DNA of 64,000 nucleotides from contig DAOUMD010000074.1 of NCBI GenBank assembly GCA_034412795.1, positions 39,425-103,424 of the forward strand, given 5' to 3'. Position 1 is the first letter of the stretch. Every line of letters begins with the position of its first letter. The DNA is from JAUVPY01 sp034412795 (GTDB taxonomy: Bacteria; Chloroflexota; Anaerolineae; 4572-78; NAK82). The notes below the pieces were generated by a model that saw only the letters and a list, made by a program, of their open reading frames with translations, did not search any database and was not told where the DNA came from. Shown piece by piece: positions 34,060 through 42,457 of this stretch. The position numbers and the translations under genes are program-made.

Positions 34060-36261
34060 GTGAGCAAAATCACTGGATGGTTTTGGGGTTTACGACGACC
34101 AATACGCTGGATTGTGGCACTGGCGACCCTGATCGTTTTGCTTGTATTAGCCGTCACGGTCAGCGCTACCACATGGGAGTATACCAATAGCCCCGCGTTC
34201 TGTGGCACCACCTGTCACACGATGCCGCCGGAGTACACTGCGTATCAGATTTCGCCTCACGCCCGGGTAGCTTGCGTGGACTGTCACTTGGGGCAAGAGA
34301 CTGTGTTGCTAACGGTACCCCGGAAGGCCAGGGAAGTCAGTCACGTCGTCAACGCGCTGACCAAGGCCTACGAACCGCCAATCTACGTCAAGAGTCTGCG
34401 CCCTGCTCGTGACACCTGTGAGAAGTGCCATAATCCAGAAAAGTTTTCATCTGATACCTTCGTTGAAATCAAACGCTTCGCCCAGGATTCGGCCAATAAC
34501 CCAGAAAGCATCTATATGGTGCTCAAGACAGGGGGTGGCAGCCGACGTGAGGGGTTGGGACGAGGTATTCATTGGCATATCGAAAACGAGGTCGAGTTCT
34601 ATTCCGACGATCCCCTTAAGCAGACCATTCCCTATGTGCGAGCGGTCGGCCCCGACGGAGAGGTCACCGAGTACTTTGATGTGGAAGCGGGTCTGCCACC
34701 CGACTTTGGCCAGCAGGTTGAGGACCAATTGCACCGCATGGACTGCATTGACTGTCATACCCGCATTTCTCATCTCTTCCGCTCGCCTTCCGATGCTATG
34801 GACGATGCCTTGGCTCGTCGACAGATTGATAGCCGCATACCCCAAATCAAATTACTTGGCGTGGTAACGCTAAGCAAACAATATGCCAGCACGGAAGAGG
34901 GCTTGCAGGCCATTGAGGCTCTCGAAGACTGGTACAAGGAGAACCACCCCGATTTTTACGCCGAGAATCAGGGGGCGGTGCAAGACGCAGTCGAAGAGAT
35001 CAAGCGCATTTTCACCGTGACCGTGTTCCCCAACCTGGGCATTGGCTGGCAAACGCATCCCAGCAATGCTGGTCACCGGGAGTTCCCTGGCTGCTTCCGT
35101 TGCCACGACGGCAAACATACATCTCCTGAGGGCGAGACGGTGCGCTTGGAGTGCAACATCTGCCATTCTATTCCTGAGGTCGTGGCAGCGGATATGGCCG
35201 CGCCCGCGTTGAGCATTGACAAGCCGGGCGAGCCGGAGTCGCATCTGGACTCCAACTGGCTGGCGCGACACCGCTACCAATTTGATGAGACGTGCGCCAC
35301 ATGTCATGATGTAAGTAACCCTGGCGGGACTGATAACACCAGTTTCTGTTCCAACAGTGCTTGTCATGCCACTCAGTGGAAGTACGTTGGATTGGATGCA
35401 CCGGCCATTCGAGCCCTGGTGGAACCACCGCCGGTGCCCGGCTCTGGCGAACCCAGACCTGTGCCGCACCCCATCGGGTCGCGCACCGATTGCGAGGTGT
35501 GTCACGCGACCGGGGCGGTGCATCCCTTCCCGACCGAGCACGCCGGCTACGAGCAGGCTTTGTGTACCCAGTGTCACCAGCCAACCGTAGTCGAAGAAGG
35601 CAGCGAAGTGGCGAGTGCATCAATACCGCCGGTGCCTCACACTCTGGAAGGCGGGCGGGACCAGTGCCTCAACTGTCATGGCGTCGATGGTTTCAAGCCC
35701 TACCCGGAGGACCACGTAGGGAGGATGACTGAAACTTGCCTTTCGTGCCACGAGGTGGCGGGGACAGTGGGTGCTGAAACTGGCGCAACGGGAGAGACAG
35801 AGTCACCAGCCACACTCACCGCTGAGACCCAGTCTGAAGAGACTCGCGAGACGGAAGCTGAGGCCGAAGTGACTCACGATGAAGAATCTGAGGCTGATGG
35901 CCCGTCATCTATTCCTCACCCCATCGAAGGGCGTGATGATTGCTTGCTTTGTCACGGTCTGGATGGTGTTAAACCCTTCCCCGCCGACCACGAAGGGCGG
36001 ACAACTGAAACCTGTTTATCCTGCCACCAGGTGGTGTTGTCGACTGAGGCCGAAGAGGCTCACGAGGAGGAGTCCGAGGCCGAGGGCGACGAAGAAAAGG
36101 ACGAGGGTCCGCCCTCAATCCCGCACACTCTTGAAGGGCGTGACGACTGCCTGCCTTGTCACAACCTGGATGGTGTCAAACCCTTCCCGGCCGATCACGA
36201 ACGGCGCACCCCGGTGATGTGCCCAGCTTGCCACCAATTGGGGGGCGAGGGGGATGATTGA
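34060..36261 (+). CDS. NapC/NirT-type membrane-anchored 16-haem cytochrome c
   Basis: A 733-residue periplasmic or extracytoplasmic electron carrier. A single N-terminal membrane anchor (about 16-38) leads straight into a NapC/NirT-like domain whose first haem site is FCGTTCHTM; such domains usually take electrons from menaquinol. I count 15 CxxCH sites and one CX4CH (CSNSACH), hence 16 possible haems. The C-terminal third carries four copies of a dihaem repeat of about 40 residues, (I/V)PHxxEGRDxCLxCH...PxDHxGRxxExCxxCHQ, joined by Glu/Ala-rich acidic linkers. It starts at a GTG after GGAGAGGAA. It is the first gene of the respiratory cluster and is followed by a hairpin and a decahaem gene. 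Confidence 0.9.
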   Translation: MSKITGWFWGLRRPIRWIVALATLIVLLVLAVTVSATTWEYTNSPAFCGTTCHTMPPEYTAYQISPHARVACVDCHLGQETVLLTVPRKAREVSHVVNALTKAYEPPIYVKSLRPARDTCEKCHNPEKFSSDTFVEIKRFAQDSANNPESIYMVLKTGGGSRREGLGRGIHWHIENEVEFYSDDPLKQTIPYVRAVGPDGEVTEYFDVEAGLPPDFGQQVEDQLHRMDCIDCHTRISHLFRSPSDAMDDALARRQIDSRIPQIKLLGVVTLSKQYASTEEGLQAIEALEDWYKENHPDFYAENQGAVQDAVEEIKRIFTVTVFPNLGIGWQTHPSNAGHREFPGCFRCHDGKHTSPEGETVRLECNICHSIPEVVAADMAAPALSIDKPGEPESHLDSNWLARHRYQFDETCATCHDVSNPGGTDNTSFCSNSACHATQWKYVGLDAPAIRALVEPPPVPGSGEPRPVPHPIGSRTDCEVCHATGAVHPFPTEHAGYEQALCTQCHQPTVVEEGSEVASASIPPVPHTLEGGRDQCLNCHGVDGFKPYPEDHVGRMTETCLSCHEVAGTVGAETGATGETESPATLTAETQSEETRETEAEAEVTHDEESEADGPSSIPHPIEGRDDCLLCHGLDGVKPFPADHEGRTTETCLSCHQVVLSTEAEEAHEEESEAEGDEEKDEGPPSIPHTLEGRDDCLPCHNLDGVKPFPADHERRTPVMCPACHQLGGEGDD

Positions 36262-36286
36262 CATACGGGCAGGGTTCTATACTGAG

Positions 36287-36339
36287 ACCTTCCTGGAAGC
36301 TCTGGGCGGTCAGAGCGCCGTTTAAGCTTCCAGGAAGGT
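36287..36339 (+). other. Intergenic stem-loop between two cytochrome genes
   Basis: ACCTTCCTGGAAGCT (36287-36301) and AGCTTCCAGGAAGGT (36325-36339) are perfect 15-bp inverted repeats, with an inner GGCG/CGCC stem. No T-run follows, so it looks more like an mRNA processing or stabilising hairpin than a terminator. The remainder of this 299-bp gap has purine-rich stretches (AAAAAAGGAGG at about 36448) but no frame I can support. Confidence 0.55.
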
Positions 36340-36560
36340 TAAAAGTGAAGGGGGGTGATTTATAAAGGAACGTAATTCATCGCGCTTGTCTTCCACGTGC
36401 GGCCACAACGTCTTGGGGACAAGGTTCCACTCAAATTTACTCTAAGAAAAAAGGAGGTGCTTATCGGGTAGTGATTTGTCAGCTCTTGTTCCTCCGAGAA
36501 CTGCCACGGATTTTGCGGGGGAACCATACACTACTTTTCTGAAAGGGAGGTAAGAAGGTT

Positions 36561-38627
36561 GTGAAAAAAACGACGTTACTTGCAGGATTGTTCGTCGTGT
36601 TGGCGTTGGTGGCTGCTCAGTGGCTGGCTAGCACTCTGCCGGGAGTGGCCAGTGCCCAGGAGCCGGAGGGTGAGTTAGAGGTTCCTTTCCTGGAGGAGTG
36701 GTTGGGCTCCGGACACGCCGATGCCGAGGCCGAAGCCTTTACTCACTGGGATGAGGATGACCCTGCGGTGGTGGAGGTTGCCTGTGCCAAGTGCCACAGC
36801 ACCCCCGGCTACCGGGACTTTCTGGGGGCGGATGGGTCCGAGCCCGGTGTGGTGGACGAAGCGCCGCCCGTCGGCACAACGGTTGAGTGTGTCGCCTGCC
36901 ACAACGAGGTAACCATCACCAAGGACAGTGTGGTCATGCCTTCGGGTATCGAGATCACTGGCCTTGGCGACGAGTCCCGCTGTATGGAGTGTCACCAGGG
37001 ACGCGAGTCCACCATCAGCGTCACCGAAGCCATCAGCCAAGCGGGCGTCACCGATGACGACGCCGTTAGCGAGGAACTGGGCTTCCTGAACATCCACTAC
37101 TATCCGGCGGCGGCTACCAAATACGGTACGCTGGCCAAGGGTGGCTACGAGTATGATGGAAAGTCCTACGACGCTTTCTTCGCTCACGTCGATGAGTTCG
37201 AGACCTGTATTGGTTGCCACAACGTACATACTCTCGAACTTAAGGTGGAAGCGTGCCAGGAATGCCATACCGGGGTAACAGGCGTTGAAGACTTCCAGGA
37301 CGTCCGCATGGCCGGCTCGCTGGTCGACTACGACGGCGACGGAGACATGGAAGAGGGCATCTACTACGAGCTCGCGGGAGTGCGCGAGATCCTCTACCAG
37401 GCCATCCAGGCCTACGCCGCCGACGTGGCGGGGACGCCCATCGTGTACGATGCAGCTAGCTATCCCTACTTCTTCATCGACACCAACGAGGATGGCGAGC
37501 CTGACGAGGACGAGGCTGTCTTCGCCAACCAGTACAATGCCTGGACGCCGCGCTTGCTCAAGGCGGCCTACAACTACCAGATGGCTACCAAAGATCCGGG
37601 TGCGTACGCTCACGGCGGAAAGTACATCATCCAGCTCCTCTACGACTCGACCGAAGATCTGGACGCGGCCATGGTCGAAGGCTTGCAGCGGATCGATCAT
37701 GGTCACTTCGCCGGGTCGGAGGAGGCCTTCCGGCACTGGGATGAGGATGGCGAAGTTCCTGGTAGCTGTGCCAAGTGCCACTCGGCCGGTGGCCTGCCCA
37801 CTTTCCTCAAAGAGGGAGTCAACGTCTCCGAACCACTCCCCAACGGGTTCCAGTGCGCCACTTGCCACGATGATGTGAGCACCTTCACTCGCCGTCAAGT
37901 GGGCGAGGTGGAGTTCCCCAGCGGTGCGGTGCTCAGCTTTGGCGAGGGTGAGGAATCCAATCTGTGTCTGCAATGCCACCAGGGACGCGAGTCTACGGTC
38001 AGCGTCAACGAGTTAATCGAGGGACTGGACGATGATGAGGTATCCGATGCTCTCCGGTTCCTGAACATCCACTACTTCGCCGCCGGCGCGAGCCTGTTTG
38101 GCACAGAGGCGAAAGGCGCGTACGAGTATGATGGCCAGGAGTACCTCGGCCAGAACACACACGTACCTGGTTTCGCCATGTGCACCGACTGCCACGGCGC
38201 GCACACCCTTGAGGTGAAGGTGGAGCAGTGCAGCACGTGCCATACCGCAGTGGAGACCCTGGAAGACCTCGAAGCCATCCGCATGTCCACCCAGGACTAC
38301 GATGGCGACGGCGATACGGATGAGGGTATCGCGGGCGAGGTCGAAACCATGCGCGAAGCTCTCTACGAGGCAATGCAGGCGTACGCCGCAGACGTAGTCG
38401 GTACTGGCATCGTCTACGATGCAGCCAGTTATCCTTACTGGTTCACGGAGGACGAGGAGAGGTACGCCACTTGGACTCCGCGTTTGCTCCGGGCCGCCTA
38501 CAACTACCAGTATGCCACCAAGGACCCCGGCGTTTATGCCCACAACGGCAAGTACATCCTCCAGGTACTGTATGACGGTCTGGAAGACATGGGCGTGGAC
38601 GTCAGTGGTATGACCCGACCTGAATAG
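36561..38627 (+). CDS. Secreted decahaem cytochrome c with internal duplication
   Basis: A 688-residue exported cytochrome. The signal peptide is residues 1-32 (KKTTLLAGLFVVLALVAAQ...ASAQ). The rest is two homologous halves (about 45-370 and 375-688), each with five CxxCH sites in the order C(A)KCH, C.(A/T)CH, C(M/L)(E/Q)CHQGRES, C..CH..HTLE.KVE, C..CHT. Each half also has HWDEDxx, LNIHYxxA, YEYDG and KDPGxYAHxGKYI. A VDYDGDGDMEEG / QDYDGDGDTDEG segment in each half looks like a Ca-binding loop. It starts at a GTG after GGGAGGTAAGAAGG. No anchor is present, so it is periplasmic or outside the cell. It is flanked by the 16-haem gene and a terminator. Confidence 0.9.
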   Translation: MKKTTLLAGLFVVLALVAAQWLASTLPGVASAQEPEGELEVPFLEEWLGSGHADAEAEAFTHWDEDDPAVVEVACAKCHSTPGYRDFLGADGSEPGVVDEAPPVGTTVECVACHNEVTITKDSVVMPSGIEITGLGDESRCMECHQGRESTISVTEAISQAGVTDDDAVSEELGFLNIHYYPAAATKYGTLAKGGYEYDGKSYDAFFAHVDEFETCIGCHNVHTLELKVEACQECHTGVTGVEDFQDVRMAGSLVDYDGDGDMEEGIYYELAGVREILYQAIQAYAADVAGTPIVYDAASYPYFFIDTNEDGEPDEDEAVFANQYNAWTPRLLKAAYNYQMATKDPGAYAHGGKYIIQLLYDSTEDLDAAMVEGLQRIDHGHFAGSEEAFRHWDEDGEVPGSCAKCHSAGGLPTFLKEGVNVSEPLPNGFQCATCHDDVSTFTRRQVGEVEFPSGAVLSFGEGEESNLCLQCHQGRESTVSVNELIEGLDDDEVSDALRFLNIHYFAAGASLFGTEAKGAYEYDGQEYLGQNTHVPGFAMCTDCHGAHTLEVKVEQCSTCHTAVETLEDLEAIRMSTQDYDGDGDTDEGIAGEVETMREALYEAMQAYAADVVGTGIVYDAASYPYWFTEDEERYATWTPRLLRAAYNYQYATKDPGVYAHNGKYILQVLYDGLEDMGVDVSGMTRPE

Positions 38628-38657
38628 AATATCCTAGTTCCCACAGGTCAGACTTAA

Positions 38658-38690
38658 AGACCGGGCACTGGGGGGTGCCCGGTCTACTTT
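38658..38690 (+). terminator. Terminator after the decahaem cytochrome gene
   Basis: AGACCGGGCAC and GTGCCCGGTCT form a perfect 11-bp stem with a 6-nt loop, followed by ACTTT. The poor T-run allows partial readthrough into the Rieske gene 150 bp downstream. The gap to 38843 shows no other feature I can support. Confidence 0.65.
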
Positions 38691-38843
38691 GATAACTAAT
38701 GCCAGGCCAGCTAGCGACCGCAGGACCTGGGGTGGTGTTCCGGACAGGTTGACCGCCACCTCCGTGTTGATGACGTTGGCCGGGAAGAAGGGAGCTGGCG
38801 GCACAAATTGTTCTGTTGTGAATTTTGAAAGGCAGGATTAGTA

Positions 38844-39323
38844 ATGGAAGAGGGATTTCAACACGATAGTGACTCCAATGATCAAGATGGGGCCATAGGG
38901 CGCCGCAGGCTGATAACCTATCTGCTTGGATTCTCCGTCGTGGCCACATTGGGGGGCGTACTCACTCCCATTGTCGGGTACCTGTGGCCGCCCAAGAGGG
39001 CATCGGCTGGGGGGAGTGGCCGGATGCAGGTAGGCACCACCGCCGACTTCCCTGCCGGTCAGGGCAAGGTTGTGCCGGTCAATGACAAGCCGGTTATCAT
39101 GGTCAATACGGCACAGGGAGGGCTCAAGGCTTTCTCGGCCATCTGCACGCACCTGGGTTGCATCGTAGAATGGGACCAAGCCCGGCAGCTTATCCTGTGT
39201 CCCTGCCACGATGGGCGTTTCAATGCTATCAACGGCGCGATCATCTCTGGCCCGCAGCCTGCTCCCTTACCCGAACTTGCGTTGACGGTGGAGGACGACG
39301 CTGTTTACGTGAGCGAAGGCTAA
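38844..39323 (+). CDS. Rieske iron-sulfur protein
   Basis: A 159-residue membrane-tethered Rieske subunit. The N-terminal arm GRRRLITYLLGFSVVATLGGVLTPIVGYLWPP (about 19-50) is the anchor. The 2Fe-2S site has both boxes, CTHLGC and CPCHDG, with the two Cys/His pairs and the disulfide cysteines. In bc-type complexes it moves electrons from quinol at the Qo site to a cytochrome c. The cytochrome b gene starts 42 bp downstream, and there is no cytochrome c1 gene; the neighbouring multihaem proteins are the likely acceptors. Confidence 0.93.
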   Translation: MEEGFQHDSDSNDQDGAIGRRRLITYLLGFSVVATLGGVLTPIVGYLWPPKRASAGGSGRMQVGTTADFPAGQGKVVPVNDKPVIMVNTAQGGLKAFSAICTHLGCIVEWDQARQLILCPCHDGRFNAINGAIISGPQPAPLPELALTVEDDAVYVSEG

Positions 39324-39365
39324 TAACGCAAGGCGTGAGTTGTATTGACCAGGAGGGAATGCACG

Positions 39366-40466
39366 ATGCAAATTCAGAAATCAGTTGTCTGGCGTGTATG
39401 GGATTGGTTGGACGGCCGCTATCAGTTAGCCTCCCTGATGGATGCTTTGCTTCACGTCGATATCCCCCGTGCGGCCCGTACCTATTACCTGGGAGGAATC
39501 ACCCTTTTCTTCTTTATTGTCCAGACCATCACTGGCATCTTGCTCTCCCTATACTATCAACCTTCCCCGGACCGGGCTTACGACAGCATCCTCTTTATTA
39601 TGAACGAGGTGAACTTCGGCTGGCTCATCCGCAGCGTCCACGCCTGGGGCGCCAACCTTATGATCCTTTTCTGCGTGTTCCATCTGTTGCGTATCTTCTT
39701 CCAGGGGGTATACAAGGCTCCACGTGAGATGACTTGGGTGGTGGGCGCTCTCCTTCTGGCAGTGACTTTGGGCTTCGGCTTCACTGGTTACCTGCTGCCC
39801 TGGGACCAGCGTGCCTTTTGGGCCACCACCGTTGGCAGCGAGATTGCCGGGGCGGTGCCGTTGATTGGGGAACAGGTGCTAGTCCTTCTGCGCAGTGGCC
39901 CCGAGGTGACAGCCCGCACCCTGAGCCGTTTCTTTGGCGTGCACGTGCTGATACTCCCGGCCTCGCTGTTGATTTTGTTGGGTATACACCTGGCGTTCGT
40001 CCACCAGCAAGGATTAGCCGATCCCAGCCGCAAAGTAGAGCCGCAGGGTGAACCAGCGGTGGACACTACGCCGGCAGCTAAGGCGCGCGAGGAAAAGAAG
40101 AAGTTGTTGCCTTTTTTTCCCAACTATGTATTGGATGAAGTCATCGCCTGGTACGTGATGCTGGCCGCCCTCATCGTGCTGGCCTCGCTCTTCCCGGCCG
40201 GGCTGGAGGAGCCGGCCGATCCGCTGCGCACACCGGAACACTCCAAACCCGAGTGGTATTTTCTCTTTCTTTACCAGGGACTTAAGATTGTGCCGCGCAT
40301 CGTGGGGGTGATGCTCCCGATCGTGGGGGCCCTGCTACTATTGGTGTTGCCCTTTATTGATCGCAACCCTCACCTCGCCCCGGCCAAGCGGCTGGTCGCC
40401 ATCGCCATTGGAGTTGTGTGTGTCATCGGTATTGTGGCCTTCACCATTTGGGGCTGGCTGAGCTAG
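39366..40466 (+). CDS. Cytochrome b of a bc-type menaquinol oxidase (fused b/C-terminal halves)
   Basis: A 366-residue cytochrome b. I start at the ATG at 39366 (GGAGGGAAT upstream). The N-terminal half has the haem b ligands in SVHAWGANLMILFCVFHLLRIF and RFFGVHVLILPASLLILLGIHLAFVH, and the GYLLPW motif. The C-terminal half has PEWYFLFLYQGLK, which contains the PEWY motif of the Qo site. Both halves are on one chain, as in mitochondrial-type b, with about seven or eight helices and a charged linker at about 220-250 (KAREEKKKLLPFFPNY). It lies between the Rieske gene and a 14-haem cytochrome. Confidence 0.95.
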   Translation: MQIQKSVVWRVWDWLDGRYQLASLMDALLHVDIPRAARTYYLGGITLFFFIVQTITGILLSLYYQPSPDRAYDSILFIMNEVNFGWLIRSVHAWGANLMILFCVFHLLRIFFQGVYKAPREMTWVVGALLLAVTLGFGFTGYLLPWDQRAFWATTVGSEIAGAVPLIGEQVLVLLRSGPEVTARTLSRFFGVHVLILPASLLILLGIHLAFVHQQGLADPSRKVEPQGEPAVDTTPAAKAREEKKKLLPFFPNYVLDEVIAWYVMLAALIVLASLFPAGLEEPADPLRTPEHSKPEWYFLFLYQGLKIVPRIVGVMLPIVGALLLLVLPFIDRNPHLAPAKRLVAIAIGVVCVIGIVAFTIWGWLS

Positions 40467-40493
40467 TGGTCTGTCGACGGGAGGAATTGAGAG

Positions 40494-42332
40494 ATGAATC
40501 ACCTAACTGTCCGGCGCCTGAGCTTTGTGCTCGTCGCTCTCGTCGCTGTGTTGCTCATCCCGGCTTTTATTCTTGCGCAGGATATCCCTTCCATCCCTCA
40601 CCCCTTGGAGGGGCGCGATAACTGCCTGGCCTGTCACGAGACAGGGATAGCCGGCGCCTCGCAGATTCCTGAAGATCACGCCGGTCGAACTAATGAGATG
40701 TGTCAGGCCTGTCACCAGCCGGTGCCGACCGCTGAAGAACCCACGCCGGAACCGAGCACCGAGCCCGTTCCGGCCGCCGAGTCGCCCACGCCGGAGGTGT
40801 CACCAACTGCAGCCGGTCCGCTGCCGGTGCCACATACGTTGGAGGGCCGTGAAAACTGTCTGGAATGCCATGTTTCGGCGGAGGCTACTGCGGTTCCTGA
40901 AGGCGTTGCGCCAGTCATCCCGCATCCACTGATCGGACGCGAAAACTGTCTGGCTTGTCACGAGGAGGGGATCGGTGGCGCGACCCAGATTCCTGAGGAT
41001 CACGCTGGTCGCACTAACGACATTTGCCAGGCCTGTCACCAGCCGGCCCAGATTCCGGCTGCCCCGACACCGACCCCGCCGACTGAACCGATCCCGACCC
41101 CGATTGTCTATCCCCGGGTGGAGGGAGTAAACACTTGTTTTGACTGCCACTCTACGCTTGGAGGGAAGCACGTCGAAATCACTGATCAGTGGCAGCGGAG
41201 CATCCACGGCGAGCGTGACGTGACCTGCGCTGATTGCCACGGCGGCGATCCTTCGGCCAGTGATATCAACGAGTCGATGTCGCCTGAGGCTGGCTACATC
41301 GGTGTCCCGGCCAAGACTGAGATCCCTGCCCTGTGTGCCAGTTGTCATGCCGACGTCTCTCTGATGCGCCAGTACGACTTGCCCACCGATCAGTACGCCA
41401 AGTACCAAGAAAGCATTCACGGCATCCGTCTGGCTGAGGGTGATAAAAACGTGACCACCTGTTTCGACTGCCATGGGGGTCACGAGACACTCAAGGCTAA
41501 CGATCCGGCCTCAACCGTCTATCCGGCCAACGTGCCCGAACTGTGCGCCAGTTGCCACTCGGATGAGGAGTTGATGGCTCCCTATAACATTCCCACCAAT
41601 CAGTTTGACCTGTACCAGCAAAGTGTCCACGGCCACGCCCTGCTCGACAACCAGGACTTTCGAGCGCCCAACTGCGCTACCTGTCACGGCACCCACGGTG
41701 CTGCGCCACCTGGATTCGAGGAGGTTGCCAACGTATGCGGTAGCTGCCACACCGCAACACAGGATCATTATTTGAAGAGCCCACACGCCAGCGGAGGCGA
41801 GGACGCTCCTAAGTGTGTCACCTGCCACGGCCGTTACGATGTGAGCAAACCAAGTGAGGCGCTTTATCTAGGGGCAGAGCCAAGGCACTGCGGTTCCTGT
41901 CATATTCCCGACGGTCCGCCGGGCCAAGTTGCCCAGTCGCTCTACGAGAGCATCACATCAGCTGATCAATCCATTGAAGAGGCTGAGGCTGCTGTTGAGA
42001 CAGCCCGCAGGGTAGGCATGCTGGTTGGGCCAATGGAAGCACGGCTGCGAGAGGCGAACACCAGCCTCATCACGGCCCGAGCCGCCCAGCATACCCTGGA
42101 TGTCGCCACGGTACGCGATCAGGCCGGCGATGCTCGCGAAATCGCTGATGAGGTGACGGGCAGTGCAGATGCGGCCGTGGCAGAGAGCATTTTCCGGCGC
42201 CAAGCAATGATCGTGGCCATAGCAATTATCGCCTTGATTATCGTCGCTCTCTACTTACTCAAGCGGGAGCTCGATCGACAACTGGATATTGGAGCTACCC
42301 GGTCGCAGCGCACGGACACCCGTGATTCATAA
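40494..42332 (+). CDS. Membrane-anchored 14-haem cytochrome c
   Basis: A 612-residue protein with an N-terminal signal (LSFVLVALVAVLLIPAFILAQ), 14 CxxCH sites, a helical C-terminal segment (about 490-570) and one C-terminal membrane anchor (MIVAIAIIALIIVALYLL). The first third reuses the dihaem repeat of the 16-haem protein, PHPLEGRDNCLACH...PEDHAGR...CQACHQP, with Pro/Thr linkers. The rest has CFDCHxxxGG, CADCHGGD and CATCHGTHG groups typical of NapC/c3-like electron carriers. GGGAGGAATTGAGAG precedes the ATG, 27 bp after cytochrome b, so it is co-translated with the Rieske and b genes and probably takes the role of cytochrome c1. Confidence 0.92.
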   Translation: MNHLTVRRLSFVLVALVAVLLIPAFILAQDIPSIPHPLEGRDNCLACHETGIAGASQIPEDHAGRTNEMCQACHQPVPTAEEPTPEPSTEPVPAAESPTPEVSPTAAGPLPVPHTLEGRENCLECHVSAEATAVPEGVAPVIPHPLIGRENCLACHEEGIGGATQIPEDHAGRTNDICQACHQPAQIPAAPTPTPPTEPIPTPIVYPRVEGVNTCFDCHSTLGGKHVEITDQWQRSIHGERDVTCADCHGGDPSASDINESMSPEAGYIGVPAKTEIPALCASCHADVSLMRQYDLPTDQYAKYQESIHGIRLAEGDKNVTTCFDCHGGHETLKANDPASTVYPANVPELCASCHSDEELMAPYNIPTNQFDLYQQSVHGHALLDNQDFRAPNCATCHGTHGAAPPGFEEVANVCGSCHTATQDHYLKSPHASGGEDAPKCVTCHGRYDVSKPSEALYLGAEPRHCGSCHIPDGPPGQVAQSLYESITSADQSIEEAEAAVETARRVGMLVGPMEARLREANTSLITARAAQHTLDVATVRDQAGDAREIADEVTGSADAAVAESIFRRQAMIVAIAIIALIIVALYLLKRELDRQLDIGATRSQRTDTRDS

Positions 42333-42356
42333 TCTTCGCTGCTGAAGCATCTCCTT

Positions 42357-42457
42357 CAGTGACATGTGTCATATGTTCTTGTGACACATGTCACTGCATT
42401 TATTCTGAAGATGCATTATATTGTGGTGTATGGGTAAAATTACCCATGTGAATACCC
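42357..42457 (+). promoter_or_regulatory. Second composite CRP/FNR-type and NarL-like promoter
   Basis: CAGTGACATGTGTCA and TGACACATGTCACTG are perfect 15-bp arms around a 10-nt loop (42357-42396), read as two TGA-N6-TCA sites 22 bp apart. Exactly 21 bp after TCACT comes TATATT (42417-42422), as in the promoter at 33763. GGGTAAAATTACCC (42432-42445) and a further ATACCC (42452-42457) follow. The predicted start is about 42429, with the lower dyad at about -41.5. This and the upstream copy share layout, spacing and all three motif types. Confidence 0.6.

Noticed and set aside
34870..35577. A 235-codon minus-strand frame across the 16-haem cytochrome gene
   Set aside because: Antisense shadow of repeated haem-binding codons, with no protein features of its own.
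36675..37979. A 434-codon open frame on the minus strand across the decahaem cytochrome gene
   Set aside because: It is antisense to a gene with signal peptide and ten CxxCH motifs. GC-rich codon bias and Asp/Glu/Gly repeats open the reverse frame; there is no ribosome binding site or known motif.
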